DNA from: Eggerthellales bacterium | Lineage (GTDB): Bacteria > Actinomycetota > Coriobacteriia > Coriobacteriales > Eggerthellaceae | Direction: 5' to 3' | DNA length: 64,000 nucleotides | NCBI GenBank assembly: GCA_029225085.1 | Contig: JAQXVU010000002.1 | Span: forward strand, 1 to 64,000 | Part shown: positions 1-7,970 of the stretch, piece by piece | Layout: every line of letters begins with the position of its first letter | Position numbering within the stretch: the first letter of the stretch is position 1 | The notes under the pieces: generated by a model | Told to the model about the DNA's origin: nothing | Databases searched by the model: none | What the model saw: only the letters and a program-made list of their open reading frames with translations | Translations under genes and position numbers: made by a program

Positions 1-173
1 AACAGGCCGAACCGTTGGAAGTTGCCCTCCAGGGGCATGTGGGGCTTCTGCATGAGCTCCACGGTGCTGGTGGCGAAATGCTCGATGCCTCGGGAATCCA
101 AGTACTCGGTGAGCTGGTCGCAAGCGGCAAAGGCCTTGGCGCTTTCGTTGTTGCAGACGATGAGGACGCGCAT
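1..173 (-). CDS. Probable NAD kinase, N-terminal fragment
   Basis: Only the first 57 codons are present; the gene runs leftwards off the window. The start ATG is at 171-173 on the minus strand, after a weak purine-rich stretch. The peptide opens MRVLIVCNNESAKAF and continues with a helix ending YLDSRGIEHF. This is the beta-alpha opening seen in the N-terminal domain of NAD kinases (NADP synthesis), just before the GGDGT motif, which would lie outside the window. That motif cannot be checked here, so the assignment is by resemblance only. Another Rossmann-like protein is possible. Confidence 0.45.
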   Translation of the reverse strand, partial: MRVLIVCNNESAKAFAACDQLTEYLDSRGIEHFATSTVELMQKPHMPLEGNFQRFGL

Positions 174-302
174 GAGTCGGCTTTCTCTCGTGGACAGGTA
201 GCTGTATGGTACCGCAACAGCCTGATGGGGCGTCGGCTCCGATGGCCGCCGAGCCGATGGGATGGCTCGCGCGGTGCTCAGACGATGGTACCGCAAGGGG
301 CC

Positions 303-1100
303 CTACGCAAGGGCCACGTCTAATGCCATCATGAGGGTGAATCCTGCGGCGAAGGCTATGACCGCCCAGTTGGTGTGCTCGCCTTCGCTCATCTCGGGAA
401 TGAGCTCCTCCACCACCACGTACAACATGGCGCCGGCGGCAAGGCTCAGGAAGTAGGGGAGCAGCCCCCCGGCGATTCCCACGGTCAGGATGGCGATGCA
501 GGCGCCTAGGGGCTCCACGGCTCCGGAGAGCACGCCGCCGATGAAGGAACGCAGCTTCGAGCGGCCTTCGCCTCGAAGCTGGGTGGAGATGATGGTGCCT
601 TCGGGAATGTTCTGGATGGCCATGCCCACGGACAGGGCCAGGGCCGCCGCCAGGGTGATGCCTCCGTTCCCGGAAAGCATGCCGGCGAACACCATGCCGG
701 TAGCCATGCCCTCGGGGATGTTATGGAGGGTTACCGCCAGCACCATGAGCTGGGGACGAGCCAAGTTGGTGTGAGGTCCTTCGGGCTCCTGATCGAGGGG
801 GCCCAAATGCAGGTGGGGAATGAGCCGATCCAGGGCCAGCAGCAGGGCGATTCCCAGCCAGAAGCCGATGAATGCGGGAAGGAACGCCAGCTTGCCCAGG
901 TCGCCGCTCATCTCCATGGAGGGTATCAGCAGGCTCCAGATGCTGGCAGCCACCATGACGCCGGCGGCGAATCCCATGAGAATGCGTTTGGGCAGGGGCT
1001 TGATGTCTCCCTTGAGCAGCAGCACCAGGGCGGAGCCCAGGATGGTGCCCAGGAAGGGAACGCCGATGCCTGCGACCATGGCAGGGTCGATAGCGGGCAT
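303..1100 (-). CDS. ZIP family divalent metal transporter
   Basis: A 265-residue polytopic membrane protein with about eight hydrophobic segments. It carries HNIPEG near residue 142 and a second NIPEG about 41 residues later, the paired metal-coordinating signatures of TM4 and TM5 in ZIP (ZupT-like) transporters that import Zn2+, Fe2+ or Mn2+. A short histidine-containing cytoplasmic loop (HLHLGPL) precedes TM4. The start at 1098-1100 was chosen because AGGAGG sits 7 nt upstream; the open frame continues further but with no initiation signal. It is transcribed towards the NAD kinase fragment and away from the CoA-transferase. Metal specificity cannot be read from sequence. Confidence 0.88.
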   Translation of the reverse strand: MPAIDPAMVAGIGVPFLGTILGSALVLLLKGDIKPLPKRILMGFAAGVMVAASIWSLLIPSMEMSGDLGKLAFLPAFIGFWLGIALLLALDRLIPHLHLGPLDQEPEGPHTNLARPQLMVLAVTLHNIPEGMATGMVFAGMLSGNGGITLAAALALSVGMAIQNIPEGTIISTQLRGEGRSKLRSFIGGVLSGAVEPLGACIAILTVGIAGGLLPYFLSLAAGAMLYVVVEELIPEMSEGEHTNWAVIAFAAGFTLMMALDVALA

Positions 1101-1364
1101 GCGGGCACCTCCTCTACAGTTCGTGCGGTTCCTTGCTGCGACGCTTCGCTGCGGGCTCTTTCCCGCGGTGTCGCACCTGACATGGTAGCACGAGCCATAG
1201 GATGCTGATCCCGCGTGCAGGAGGCTTCGGCGTCGAACCATGCAAGGGGAAGGTTTCTGGGTGCCGATTTCCGGCGATGGGCGAGCATCGGCGCCAGCTT
1301 CTGGCGACGGAAAATGCTGTATCTGGGGTCCGGCAAGGAAAAGGGAATCGTGGAATCGTGGTAG

Positions 1365-1402
1365 TTCGACAATTGACATCTATTGTCGAATGTAAACAAA
1401 AT
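1365..1402 (+). promoter_or_regulatory. Promoter overlapped by a perfect 26-bp palindrome
   Basis: TTCGACAAT (1365-1373) and ATTGTCGAA (1382-1390) form a perfect 9-bp inverted repeat with an 8-bp spacer. TTGACA, a consensus -35, lies at 1373-1378 inside it, and CAAAAT at 1397-1402 is an 18-bp-spaced -10 candidate. A dimeric regulator bound here would cover the -35 box, so repression of the downstream CoA-transferase gene is the simplest reading. No regulator gene is adjacent in the window. Confidence 0.6.
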
Positions 1403-1526
1403 CGCACGTCAAAGCCGAATTCTGAAGTACCATGGAATCATGACTCCCGGCCTGGAGAAGGCAATCGGGCTTCTTCTTCGACCAGGTTTCGCGTTCAAGG
1501 TTCTTCGAGAGAAAGAGAGCAACGCC

Positions 1527-2771
1527 ATGAAACCATTGAAGGGCATTAAGGTAGTGGACCTGACCACCTACATGGCAACCCCTGCCACCGGTCGCGTACT
1601 GGCCGATTGGGGCGCCGACGTCATCAAGGTGGAGGCCATGAAGGGCGATCCCTGCCGCGTTACCCAGGCAGCCGTGTTCAACATGCCCATGTCCGACGAG
1701 GAGAACTTGGCCTTCGACATGGTCAACCTGAACAAGCGCTTCGTCACCCTGAACCTCAAGAGCCCCATGGGCGCTGAGGTCATGGATAAGCTGCTTTCCG
1801 AAGCTGACGTGTTCATCACCAACACCCGCACCAAGTCCCTGAAGAAGATGGGCTTGGATTGGGAGACCCTCCATGCCAAGTATCCCAAGCTGATCATGGG
1901 CCATGGCCTGGGCTACGGCAAGCGCGGACCCGAGAAGGACGATCCCGGCTTCGACGTGACCTGCTACATGGCCCGCGGCGGTGTGTTCGGCACCACGGTC
2001 AACCGCGGCGACTCTCCCATGATTCCCACTAACGGCTACGGCGACATGCAAGCGTCCATGTTCCTGGCAGCTGGCGTGCTGGCGGCTCTGGTGGGACGCC
2101 AGAATAGTGGCCAGGGCGAATACGTCACCTGCGCGCTGCAGCATGCGGCCATCTACGCGCTGATGGTGGGCATGATCTCCGCTCAGTACGGCAACCCCTA
2201 TCCCAAGAGCCGCCTGGAGGTCATCTGCCCCTTCAACAACGTGTACACCTGCGGTGACGGCAAGGTTATCGCCATGTGCGACCCTGAGTACGATCGCGAC
2301 TACAACAAGATCATGACCCTCATCGGCAGGGAAGACCTGGTTGATGAGCCCCGTCTGAGCAACTGCGTGAAGATGAACGAGGCCGGCCTGAACCCCGAGG
2401 TGGTGGGCATCATGGACGCTGCCCTGGGCAAGATAACCGCCGCCGAGGCCTTGAAGCTGTTCAAGGACAACGGCATCCCCTGCGAGCTGTGCCAGACGCC
2501 GCTGGATGTGTACGAGGACCAGAACGCCCTGGAGAACGGCTATCTCACCAAGGTGGCCTATCCCGATGGCGGCCGCTGGGTGGCTACGCCTCCTTGCCAG
2601 TTCGACTCCGAGCCCGTTGACCCCGGCTACCAGCCCACGGGCATGGCCGGTTCCGCTACGGTGGAGGTTATGAAGGGCCTGGGCTACACCGACGAGCAGA
2701 TCGAGGCGGCCATCGCCTCCGGTGACGTGGAAGGTCCTGTGGGCCTCGAGACGCTGCAGGCTCGCTGGTAA
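1527..2771 (+). CDS. CaiB/BaiF family CoA-transferase (class III)
   Basis: A 414-residue family III CoA-transferase, which moves CoA between carboxylic acids through an aspartyl-CoA thioester. The N-terminus LKGIKVVDLTTYMATPATGR followed by LADWGADVIKVE is the hallmark Rossmann opening. The segment DDPGFDVTCYMARGG contains the probable catalytic Asp. Length is normal for the family. The set of features recalls 2-hydroxyacyl-type enzymes of amino-acid-fermenting anaerobes (HadA/FldA-like), but the substrate is not determined by sequence and no dehydratase genes are next to it. The start at 1527 was chosen over upstream in-frame codons because the conserved N-terminus begins there. It is a single-gene unit behind the palindromic promoter. 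Confidence 0.85.
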   Translation: MKPLKGIKVVDLTTYMATPATGRVLADWGADVIKVEAMKGDPCRVTQAAVFNMPMSDEENLAFDMVNLNKRFVTLNLKSPMGAEVMDKLLSEADVFITNTRTKSLKKMGLDWETLHAKYPKLIMGHGLGYGKRGPEKDDPGFDVTCYMARGGVFGTTVNRGDSPMIPTNGYGDMQASMFLAAGVLAALVGRQNSGQGEYVTCALQHAAIYALMVGMISAQYGNPYPKSRLEVICPFNNVYTCGDGKVIAMCDPEYDRDYNKIMTLIGREDLVDEPRLSNCVKMNEAGLNPEVVGIMDAALGKITAAEALKLFKDNGIPCELCQTPLDVYEDQNALENGYLTKVAYPDGGRWVATPPCQFDSEPVDPGYQPTGMAGSATVEVMKGLGYTDEQIEAAIASGDVEGPVGLETLQARW

Positions 2772-2914
2772 TTAGTATGGTCTGGTGATGGGGTCGCCCT
2801 TGTGGCGGCCCCGTTGCTGTAGAATTGCCCCGTCGCAGCTTTCCCGCGGGCTCCTTGCCGGGGAAGGCTCGATGCGAAGACCCCGAGCGGAAGACATTCC
2901 GAGGAACGAGCTCC

Positions 2915-4552
2915 ATGGCAAACCAACAGCACGAAGAAGCCATCGAAGAGAACACCACCAACGCCATCGGCGGTTCGGCTGCCCTCATCAGCGTATGCGT
3001 CATAACATCCCGCATCACGGGATTCGTTCGCACCTGGGCAATGGCTTGGGCTTTGGGCGCCACGTTCCTCGCCAGCTCCTATCAGGTGGCTAACAATCTC
3101 CCCAACATGCTCTATGAGCTGGCGGTGGGAGGCATGCTGGTGACGGCGTTTCTGCCGGTGTATGTCTCGGTGCGCAAGCGCTTGGGCAAGGAGGCGGGCA
3201 ATGCCTACGCGTCGAACCTGCTCTCCATCACCGTGGTGTTCCTGGGCATCATCGCCATTCTCTGCTCCGTCTTCTCTGCGCAGCTCATCTTCACTCAGAG
3301 CTTCATGAGCAACCAGGAGACCATGGACACCTCCGTGTTCTTCTTCAGGTTCTTCGCCATCCAGATCGTGTTCTATGGCGGATCGGCCATTCTCAGCGGC
3401 TTGCTGAACGCCAACCGTGACTACCTGTGGTCTTCCATCGCTCCCGCCTTCAACAACATCATCGTCATCATCACCTTCGTGGCCTACGCCCTGGTGGCTC
3501 CTTCCGATCCCTCTCTGGCACTGTGGATCATCGCCATCGGCAACCCTCTGGGCGTGTTGGTGCAGATGTGCATTCAGATTCCCGCACTGAAGCGTAACGG
3601 CATCAAGCTGACCTTCCGCATCAACTTCAAGGATCCGGCTCTGCGGGAGACCCTCTCTATCGGCATTCCCGCCCTGCTGGTGATGATCATGTCCTACTGC
3701 ATCGTCTCGGTGCAGAACGCCGTGGCGCTGGGCTGCGCGGACAACGGTCCCTCGGTCATGCTCTACGCTCGTCTGTGGTTCACCTTGCCCTATGCATTCC
3801 TGGCAACGCCCATCACCACCGCCATGTTCACGGAGCTGGCGGAGATGAATGCGGCCGAGGCGTCCGAGGACTTCCGTCGGGGCATTGCTGACGGAACCAG
3901 GCAGATTATCTTCCTGACCACGCCCTTCGTGCTGTACCTGGCAGTCTTCAGCCTTCCTCTGGTGACGCTGTACCACGCTGGCTCCTTCACCCAGGACAAC
4001 GTGGTGCAGGTGGCGCTGTACCTGGTGATGCTCAGTCTGTCGCTGCCTTTCTACAGCGTGAACACCTACCTGCAGAAGATCTTCTCGGCCCTCATGCAGA
4101 TGAAGCTCTTCGCGAAGATCAACTTCGTGTGCGCGGCGGTGCAGATTGGCTTCACCCTGCTCATGGGCGGCTTCCTGTTCGTGCACACCCAGATCGGTCT
4201 GGAATTCGTGGCCCTTGGTGAGCTGGTCTTCTATCTGTGCTCCGATGCCATCTGCTTTGCGTACCTGCGCAAGCGCTTCGGCAACTTAGAGCTCATGAAG
4301 ACTGGGCGCTCCTTGGTGCAGGGTCTGGGGCTGGGCGCTCTGGGCGCTGGCGTGGGTCTTGCCATCATGGCGGGCATCGCCTGGCTGTGGGGCGGCTTCA
4401 ACTTCACTATTCTGCAGGCTGTGGTCCTCATTGTTGCAGGCGGCATTCCCGCGCTGCTCATCACCTTCGGGCTGGCCATTAAGCTGAAAGTCCCCGGTGC
4501 CGACTTCATCGAGGGCTTGCTGGGGAAGGTACTGGCGAAGCTGGGTCGCTAA
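2915..4552 (+). CDS. murJ: MurJ/MviN lipid II flippase
   Basis: A 545-residue MATE/MOP-superfamily membrane protein with about 14 predicted helices, beginning after a short charged N-terminal tail. The helix-1 region SRITGFVRTWAMAWALG and the following NLPNMLYELAVGGMLV match the conserved arginine-bearing first helix and loop of MurJ, which flips undecaprenyl-linked lipid II across the cytoplasmic membrane for peptidoglycan synthesis. The ATG at 2915 is preceded by GAGGAACGAG as a ribosome site. The gene is separate from the dcw cluster but functionally belongs with it. Length and topology are ordinary for the family. Confidence 0.92.
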   Translation: MANQQHEEAIEENTTNAIGGSAALISVCVITSRITGFVRTWAMAWALGATFLASSYQVANNLPNMLYELAVGGMLVTAFLPVYVSVRKRLGKEAGNAYASNLLSITVVFLGIIAILCSVFSAQLIFTQSFMSNQETMDTSVFFFRFFAIQIVFYGGSAILSGLLNANRDYLWSSIAPAFNNIIVIITFVAYALVAPSDPSLALWIIAIGNPLGVLVQMCIQIPALKRNGIKLTFRINFKDPALRETLSIGIPALLVMIMSYCIVSVQNAVALGCADNGPSVMLYARLWFTLPYAFLATPITTAMFTELAEMNAAEASEDFRRGIADGTRQIIFLTTPFVLYLAVFSLPLVTLYHAGSFTQDNVVQVALYLVMLSLSLPFYSVNTYLQKIFSALMQMKLFAKINFVCAAVQIGFTLLMGGFLFVHTQIGLEFVALGELVFYLCSDAICFAYLRKRFGNLELMKTGRSLVQGLGLGALGAGVGLAIMAGIAWLWGGFNFTILQAVVLIVAGGIPALLITFGLAIKLKVPGADFIEGLLGKVLAKLGR

Positions 4553-4659
4553 GCTGCAACGTTGGCTGGGCCGCTGGGCTGCGGCACTGGTGAGCTCGAG
4601 GACGAGTTGGCGGCAAGCCAGGCGGCGAGCCCACAGCTGCAATGTTGGCCATGCGCCTA

Positions 4660-4690
4660 CGTTTCCATTTTGTTTCATACCCTGCCGGTT
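4660..4690 (+). promoter_or_regulatory. Candidate pyrG promoter
   Basis: TTGTTT followed after 17 bp by CATAAC is a weak but correctly spaced -35/-10 pair (about 4667-4695). The start of transcription would lie just before a GGGGG run, upstream of a terminator-like hairpin and then pyrG. The boxes are degenerate, so this is tentative. Confidence 0.3.
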
Positions 4691-4722
4691 TACATAACCG
4701 AAATACGGGGGAAATAGCATAA

Positions 4723-4761
4723 AGAAGCGTTGGAACGCCTTGGGCGTCTGGCGCTTTTTTA
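4723..4761 (+). terminator. Intrinsic terminator or attenuator before pyrG
   Basis: An imperfect GC-rich hairpin (AAGCGTTGGAACGCC against GGGCGTCTGGCGCTT) is followed by a TTTTTT run at about 4755-4760. It lies 160 nt after murJ and 55 nt before pyrG. It can end murJ transcription or, if transcription starts at the candidate promoter upstream, attenuate pyrG. Confidence 0.6.
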
Positions 4762-4815
4762 TTGCGAGCGAGTCGCGTGGTCAGCGGCTCGGTGGGGGTA
4801 GCGTTAGGAGAATCG

Positions 4816-6426
4816 ATGGCTAAGCATATTTTCGTGACCGGCGGCGTGGTTTCCTCTTTGGGAAAGGGAATCACCGCAGCATCTCTGGGACACCTTCTGA
4901 AGGCCCGTGGCTACAAAGTGACCATGCAGAAGATGGATCCGTACTTGAATGTCGATCCCGGCACCATGAGCCCCTTCCAGCATGGCGAGGTCTTCGTCAC
5001 CGAAGATGGCCATGAGGGCGACCTCGACCTGGGCCATTACGAGCGCTTCATCGATGAGAACCTGACCCGTGAGTCTAACTTCACCCAGGGCTCCATTTAC
5101 CAGAGCCTCATCGCCCGTGAGCGACGCGGCGACTTCCTGGGCGGAACGGTGCAGGTCATTCCCCATGTAACCGAGGCCATTAAGGAGCGTCTCCGTCGCA
5201 TTGCCGACCAGAGCAACGCCGACTTCGTCATCTCTGAGATCGGCGGCACTATCGGCGACATCGAGAGTCAGCCCTTCATCGAGGCTGCTCGCCAGTTCCG
5301 CATCGAGCGGGGCGTCGAGAACGTGGCCTTCGTGCACGTTACCTTGGTTCCCTACATTGCCGCAGCTCATGAAGTGAAGACCAAGCCCACCCAGCATTCC
5401 GTGAAGGAGCTGCGCTCTATCGGCGTGCAGCCTGACTTCATCGTTTGCCGCTCCGACCACGATTTCTCCGACAGCGTTCGTGAGAAGATCGCCCTGTTCT
5501 GCGATGTGTCTCCTGATGCGGTGCTGAAGTGCATCGATGCTCCCTCTATCTACGAGGTGCCTTTGGCCCTTCGCGAGCAGAACTTCGACATCAAGATCCT
5601 CGACCGTTTGAAGATGGATCATCGCGAGATCGACCTGACCCCTATGAAGAACTTCCTGGAGGCTTCCGCCAACTGCTCCGGCGAGGTGGAAATCGCCGTA
5701 GTGGGCAAGTACACCAGCCTGCCCGACGCCTACCTTTCCATCATCGAGGCCATTAACCATGCCGGCGTGTATGACGGCGTACATGCCAAGGCCCGCCTGG
5801 TAGATGGCGAGGAGCTCACCGAGGAGAACGTGGACGAGATCCTGGGTTCTGCGGATGGCATCCTCATTCCCGGCGGCTTCGGTCAGCGCGCCTTCGAGGG
5901 CAAGATCCTCGCTGCCAAGTACGCCCGCGAGAACAAGGTTCCCTTCCTGGGCATCTGCCTGGGTCTGCAGGCGGCGGTGTGCGAGTTCGCCCGCAATGTG
6001 GCCGGTCTTGCCGGCGCTACGTCTGCCGAGTTCCTTGAGGAGGGCGCTGATCGCCATGCTCCTCGCGTCATCGACCTCATGCCCGAGCAGGAAGATGTGG
6101 AAGACAAGGGCGGCACCATGCGTCTGGGCGCCTACCCCTGCAAGCTCGACCCTGACAGCAAGGCCTTCCAGGCCTATGGCGAGCCCATTATCTACGAGCG
6201 TCATCGTCATCGCTTCGAGGTGAACAACGCCTATCGCGACTGCCTGACCAAGGCCGGCCTGAAGATTTCCGGCCTGTCTCCCGATGAGCGTCTGGTAGAG
6301 ATGGTCGAGATTCCCGATCATCCTTGGTTCGTGGCGAGCCAGGGACACCCGGAGTTCAAGAGCCGCCCCACCAGGCCCCACCCTCTGTTCCGCGAGTTCG
6401 TTAAGGCTGCGATCAAGAATAAGTAG
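4816..6426 (+). CDS. pyrG: CTP synthase
   Basis: A 536-residue two-domain enzyme that aminates UTP to CTP with glutamine and ATP. The N-terminal synthetase domain opens [20 protein letters not shown], containing the P-loop. The C-terminal class I glutamine amidotransferase domain has the catalytic cysteine in GICLGLQ (Cys381) and the GHPE histidine/glutamate pair near residue 511. Length is standard. TTAGGAG precedes the ATG at 4816; the open frame extends upstream but the family N-terminus starts here. xerD follows after 83 bp. CTP-sensing attenuation of pyrG is known in Firmicutes, and the G-run plus hairpin upstream makes a comparable control possible here. Confidence 0.97.
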   Translation: MAKHIFVTGGVVSSLGKGITAASLGHLLKARGYKVTMQKMDPYLNVDPGTMSPFQHGEVFVTEDGHEGDLDLGHYERFIDENLTRESNFTQGSIYQSLIARERRGDFLGGTVQVIPHVTEAIKERLRRIADQSNADFVISEIGGTIGDIESQPFIEAARQFRIERGVENVAFVHVTLVPYIAAAHEVKTKPTQHSVKELRSIGVQPDFIVCRSDHDFSDSVREKIALFCDVSPDAVLKCIDAPSIYEVPLALREQNFDIKILDRLKMDHREIDLTPMKNFLEASANCSGEVEIAVVGKYTSLPDAYLSIIEAINHAGVYDGVHAKARLVDGEELTEENVDEILGSADGILIPGGFGQRAFEGKILAAKYARENKVPFLGICLGLQAAVCEFARNVAGLAGATSAEFLEEGADRHAPRVIDLMPEQEDVEDKGGTMRLGAYPCKLDPDSKAFQAYGEPIIYERHRHRFEVNNAYRDCLTKAGLKISGLSPDERLVEMVEIPDHPWFVASQGHPEFKSRPTRPHPLFREFVKAAIKNK

Positions 6427-6509
6427 GCTGCTTGGGGAGCTTAGTGCGCTACCCTTGTTTCAGCGGAGGTTGCGAGCATGAGTCTCGCAGGATCTGAAAG
6501 GTTTCACGT

Positions 6510-7463
6510 ATGGCAAAGGCGACGTTCTTGCAAAGCGCTGCGGAGGAGTACCTGACGTACTTGTCCGTCGAGCGCGGTTCGTCGCCTCTCACGGTGTCCG
6601 CCTACCGTAAGGACTTGGCTGACTACCAGCGCTTTCTAGAAACCCAGCCCGTTACCTGTCTCGATGACATCACCCGTGAAACCGTCGTTGCCTTCGAAGA
6701 GTACCTGCAGAGCTGGGAGTACGACCCCGAGGGCAAGCCGGGGGTGACCTATTCCCAGGCCACCATTCAGCGGCATATCTCTATGCTGAAGGGCTTCCAT
6801 CGCTTCTGCGTGCGAGAGGGCTTGGCCAAGGGCGATCCCACTTCTACGGTGAAGCTGGCCAAGAAGGATCAGCGTCTCCCCGACGTGCTCAGCGTCGATC
6901 AGGTAGATGAGATGCTCAGTCGCTTCTCCTCGGATGCCAAGGGTGCTCGCGGCAAGCGGGATTGCGCCATTTTGGAAGTGCTGTACGGTTGCGGCTTGCG
7001 TGTCAGCGAGCTGGTGGGTCTCGATGTGGACAACGTGCACCTGGGGGAGGGCTATCTTCTGGTTATGGGTAAGGGCTCGAAGAGCCGCATCGCCCCTCTG
7101 TCCGGCATGGCGGCCAAGGCCCTCGCCGACTATCTGCAGCATGCTCGTGATGAGCTGGTGCAGGCCTACTCCGAACCCACGTCTGCGGTGTTCCTGAACG
7201 CGCGGGGCGGACGTCTCACCCGTCAGAGCGTGCATTCCCTGGTGGCCAAGGCCGGTCGCTACATAGGCATCGACAACCTGCACCCCCATACCCTGCGCCA
7301 TTCCTTCGCTACCCACATGCTGGAAGGCGGCGCTGATCTCAGGGTCATTCAGGAGATTTTGGGCCACAGCGACATCTCTACCACGCAGATCTACACCCAC
7401 GTGCAGCGCCAGCATATTCGCGAGGAGTATCTGGCCGCCCATCCTCGCGCCCATCAGCAGTAG
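6510..7463 (+). CDS. xerD: XerD-type tyrosine recombinase
   Basis: A 317-residue site-specific recombinase with the N-terminal SAM-like core-binding domain (residues about 7-115) and the C-terminal catalytic domain. The active-site set is complete: Arg164 in GLRVSELVGL, a beta-hairpin Lys in MGKGSKSR, His260 and Arg263 in HTLRHSF, His286 in GHSD and the nucleophile Tyr295 in IYTHV. Length and motifs fit the XerC/XerD proteins that resolve chromosome dimers at dif. Whether it is XerD alone or a single Xer cannot be told from this window. Its position ahead of the division cluster fits a role late in the cell cycle. No dif-like site was recognised nearby. Confidence 0.9.
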   Translation: MAKATFLQSAAEEYLTYLSVERGSSPLTVSAYRKDLADYQRFLETQPVTCLDDITRETVVAFEEYLQSWEYDPEGKPGVTYSQATIQRHISMLKGFHRFCVREGLAKGDPTSTVKLAKKDQRLPDVLSVDQVDEMLSRFSSDAKGARGKRDCAILEVLYGCGLRVSELVGLDVDNVHLGEGYLLVMGKGSKSRIAPLSGMAAKALADYLQHARDELVQAYSEPTSAVFLNARGGRLTRQSVHSLVAKAGRYIGIDNLHPHTLRHSFATHMLEGGADLRVIQEILGHSDISTTQIYTHVQRQHIREEYLAAHPRAHQQ

Positions 7464-7474
7464 GGGCGCGGCTT

Positions 7475-7515
7475 GCGAGGTGGGAGATGCGCTTTTTCGC
7501 ATCGCCTCGTTCTTA
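7475..7515 (+). terminator. Hairpin after xerD, probable terminator
   Basis: GCGAGG (7475-7480) and GATGCG (7486-7491) pair with CGCATC (7498-7503) and CCTCG (7505-7509), leaving a small bulge and a T-rich loop, followed by TTCTT. The U-tract is short, so efficiency is uncertain. It marks the end of the pyrG-xerD unit. Confidence 0.45.
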
Positions 7516-7550
7516 AGGTTCGGGGAGTTCTTTCGCCTCGCCGGCTTTCG

Positions 7551-7665
7551 TCCCACGGCCTCCCACCTCTTATCCCACCGCATCCCCCACGGCTTCCCAC
7601 TTGGCGCCCCACCGCGCCCCACAACCCCTCCCACCACGTCCCCCAACCCCTCCCACCGCACCCCA
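7551..7665 (-). promoter_or_regulatory. Array of eleven TGGG boxes on the minus strand
   Basis: On the minus strand TGGG occurs with its T at 7665, 7655, 7645, 7633, 7621, 7611, 7599, 7589, 7577, 7565 and 7555. Every step is 10 or 12 bp, so all boxes fall on roughly the same face of the helix. E. coli MraZ is known to bind direct TGGGN repeats with a 10-bp period upstream of mraZ. This array lies about 300-420 bp upstream of mraZ but points away from it. Calling it an MraZ-binding array is inference from motif, phasing and location. Confidence 0.6.
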
Positions 7666-7806
7666 TAACGTTCCTTTTGGCCTTAAATCAGGCCCGTTTC
7701 TCAGCTTTCTTCAGTTTCTTTTGGCTCCCGTTCACATTTTCCACATCGCCCATGGTCTTGTGCTGACCCCCTTCGTTCATCTACATCTTGTGCCTTTCTT
7801 GTATCT

Positions 7807-7834
7807 GCGCCCCATTATTTGGGGCGCTTTTGTT
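7807..7834 (+). terminator. Strong intrinsic terminator between the two box arrays
   Basis: GCGCCCC (7807-7813) pairs perfectly with GGGGCGC (7821-7827) across a 7-nt loop and is followed by TTTTGTTT. It stops rightward transcription before the mraZ promoter. It lies 340 bp past xerD and well beyond the xerD-proximal hairpin, so either read-through or an unidentified short transcript from 7666-7806 is being ended here. Confidence 0.8.
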
Positions 7835-7840
7835 TGCTGA

Positions 7841-7897
7841 TGGGGGAAGTGGGGGAGTGGTGGGGTGTCAAAGGGGGCGAGGTGGGATGAAAGTGGG
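7841..7897 (+). promoter_or_regulatory. Array of TGGG boxes before mraZ, 11-bp period
   Basis: TGGG starts at 7841, 7850, 7861, 7883 and 7894, with an AGGG variant at 7872, giving steps of 9, 11, 11, 11 and 11 bp. The last box ends 9 bp before the -35 of the mraZ promoter. The motif and tandem phasing match known MraZ operators (TGGGN direct repeats), so autoregulation of the dcw cluster by MraZ is likely. The period here is one base longer than in E. coli. Confidence 0.7.
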
Positions 7898-7905
7898 ATG
7901 AAATG

Positions 7906-7934
7906 TTGCAAAATCGCATGTCGTGGGATAATAT
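7906..7934 (+). promoter_or_regulatory. mraZ / dcw cluster promoter
   Basis: TTGCAA (7906-7911) and TAATAT (7929-7934) are separated by 17 bp; a GATAAT reading at 7927-7932 is also possible. An extra TGGG at 7924 overlaps the spacer end and -10. Transcription would start near 7941, about 30 nt before the mraZ ATG. No other clear promoter follows until the ftsZ upstream region. Confidence 0.6.
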
Positions 7935-7970
7935 CTCAACCATCGGAAGACCAGGGAAGAGAGGTGGAAC

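Noticed and set aside
206-296. ATGGTACCGCAA direct repeat at 206-217 and 285-296
   Set aside because: A 12-bp repeat in a short intergenic gap with no other structure; too little to interpret.
7473-7766. Proline/histidine-rich short open frames on the + strand between xerD and mraZ
   Set aside because: They are translations of the CCCA-rich complement of the TGGG array and differ completely between frames; no ribosome sites.
7551-7897. CRISPR array
   Set aside because: Only a 4-5 base unit recurs with 10-12 bp steps; there are no repeat-spacer units and no cas genes.
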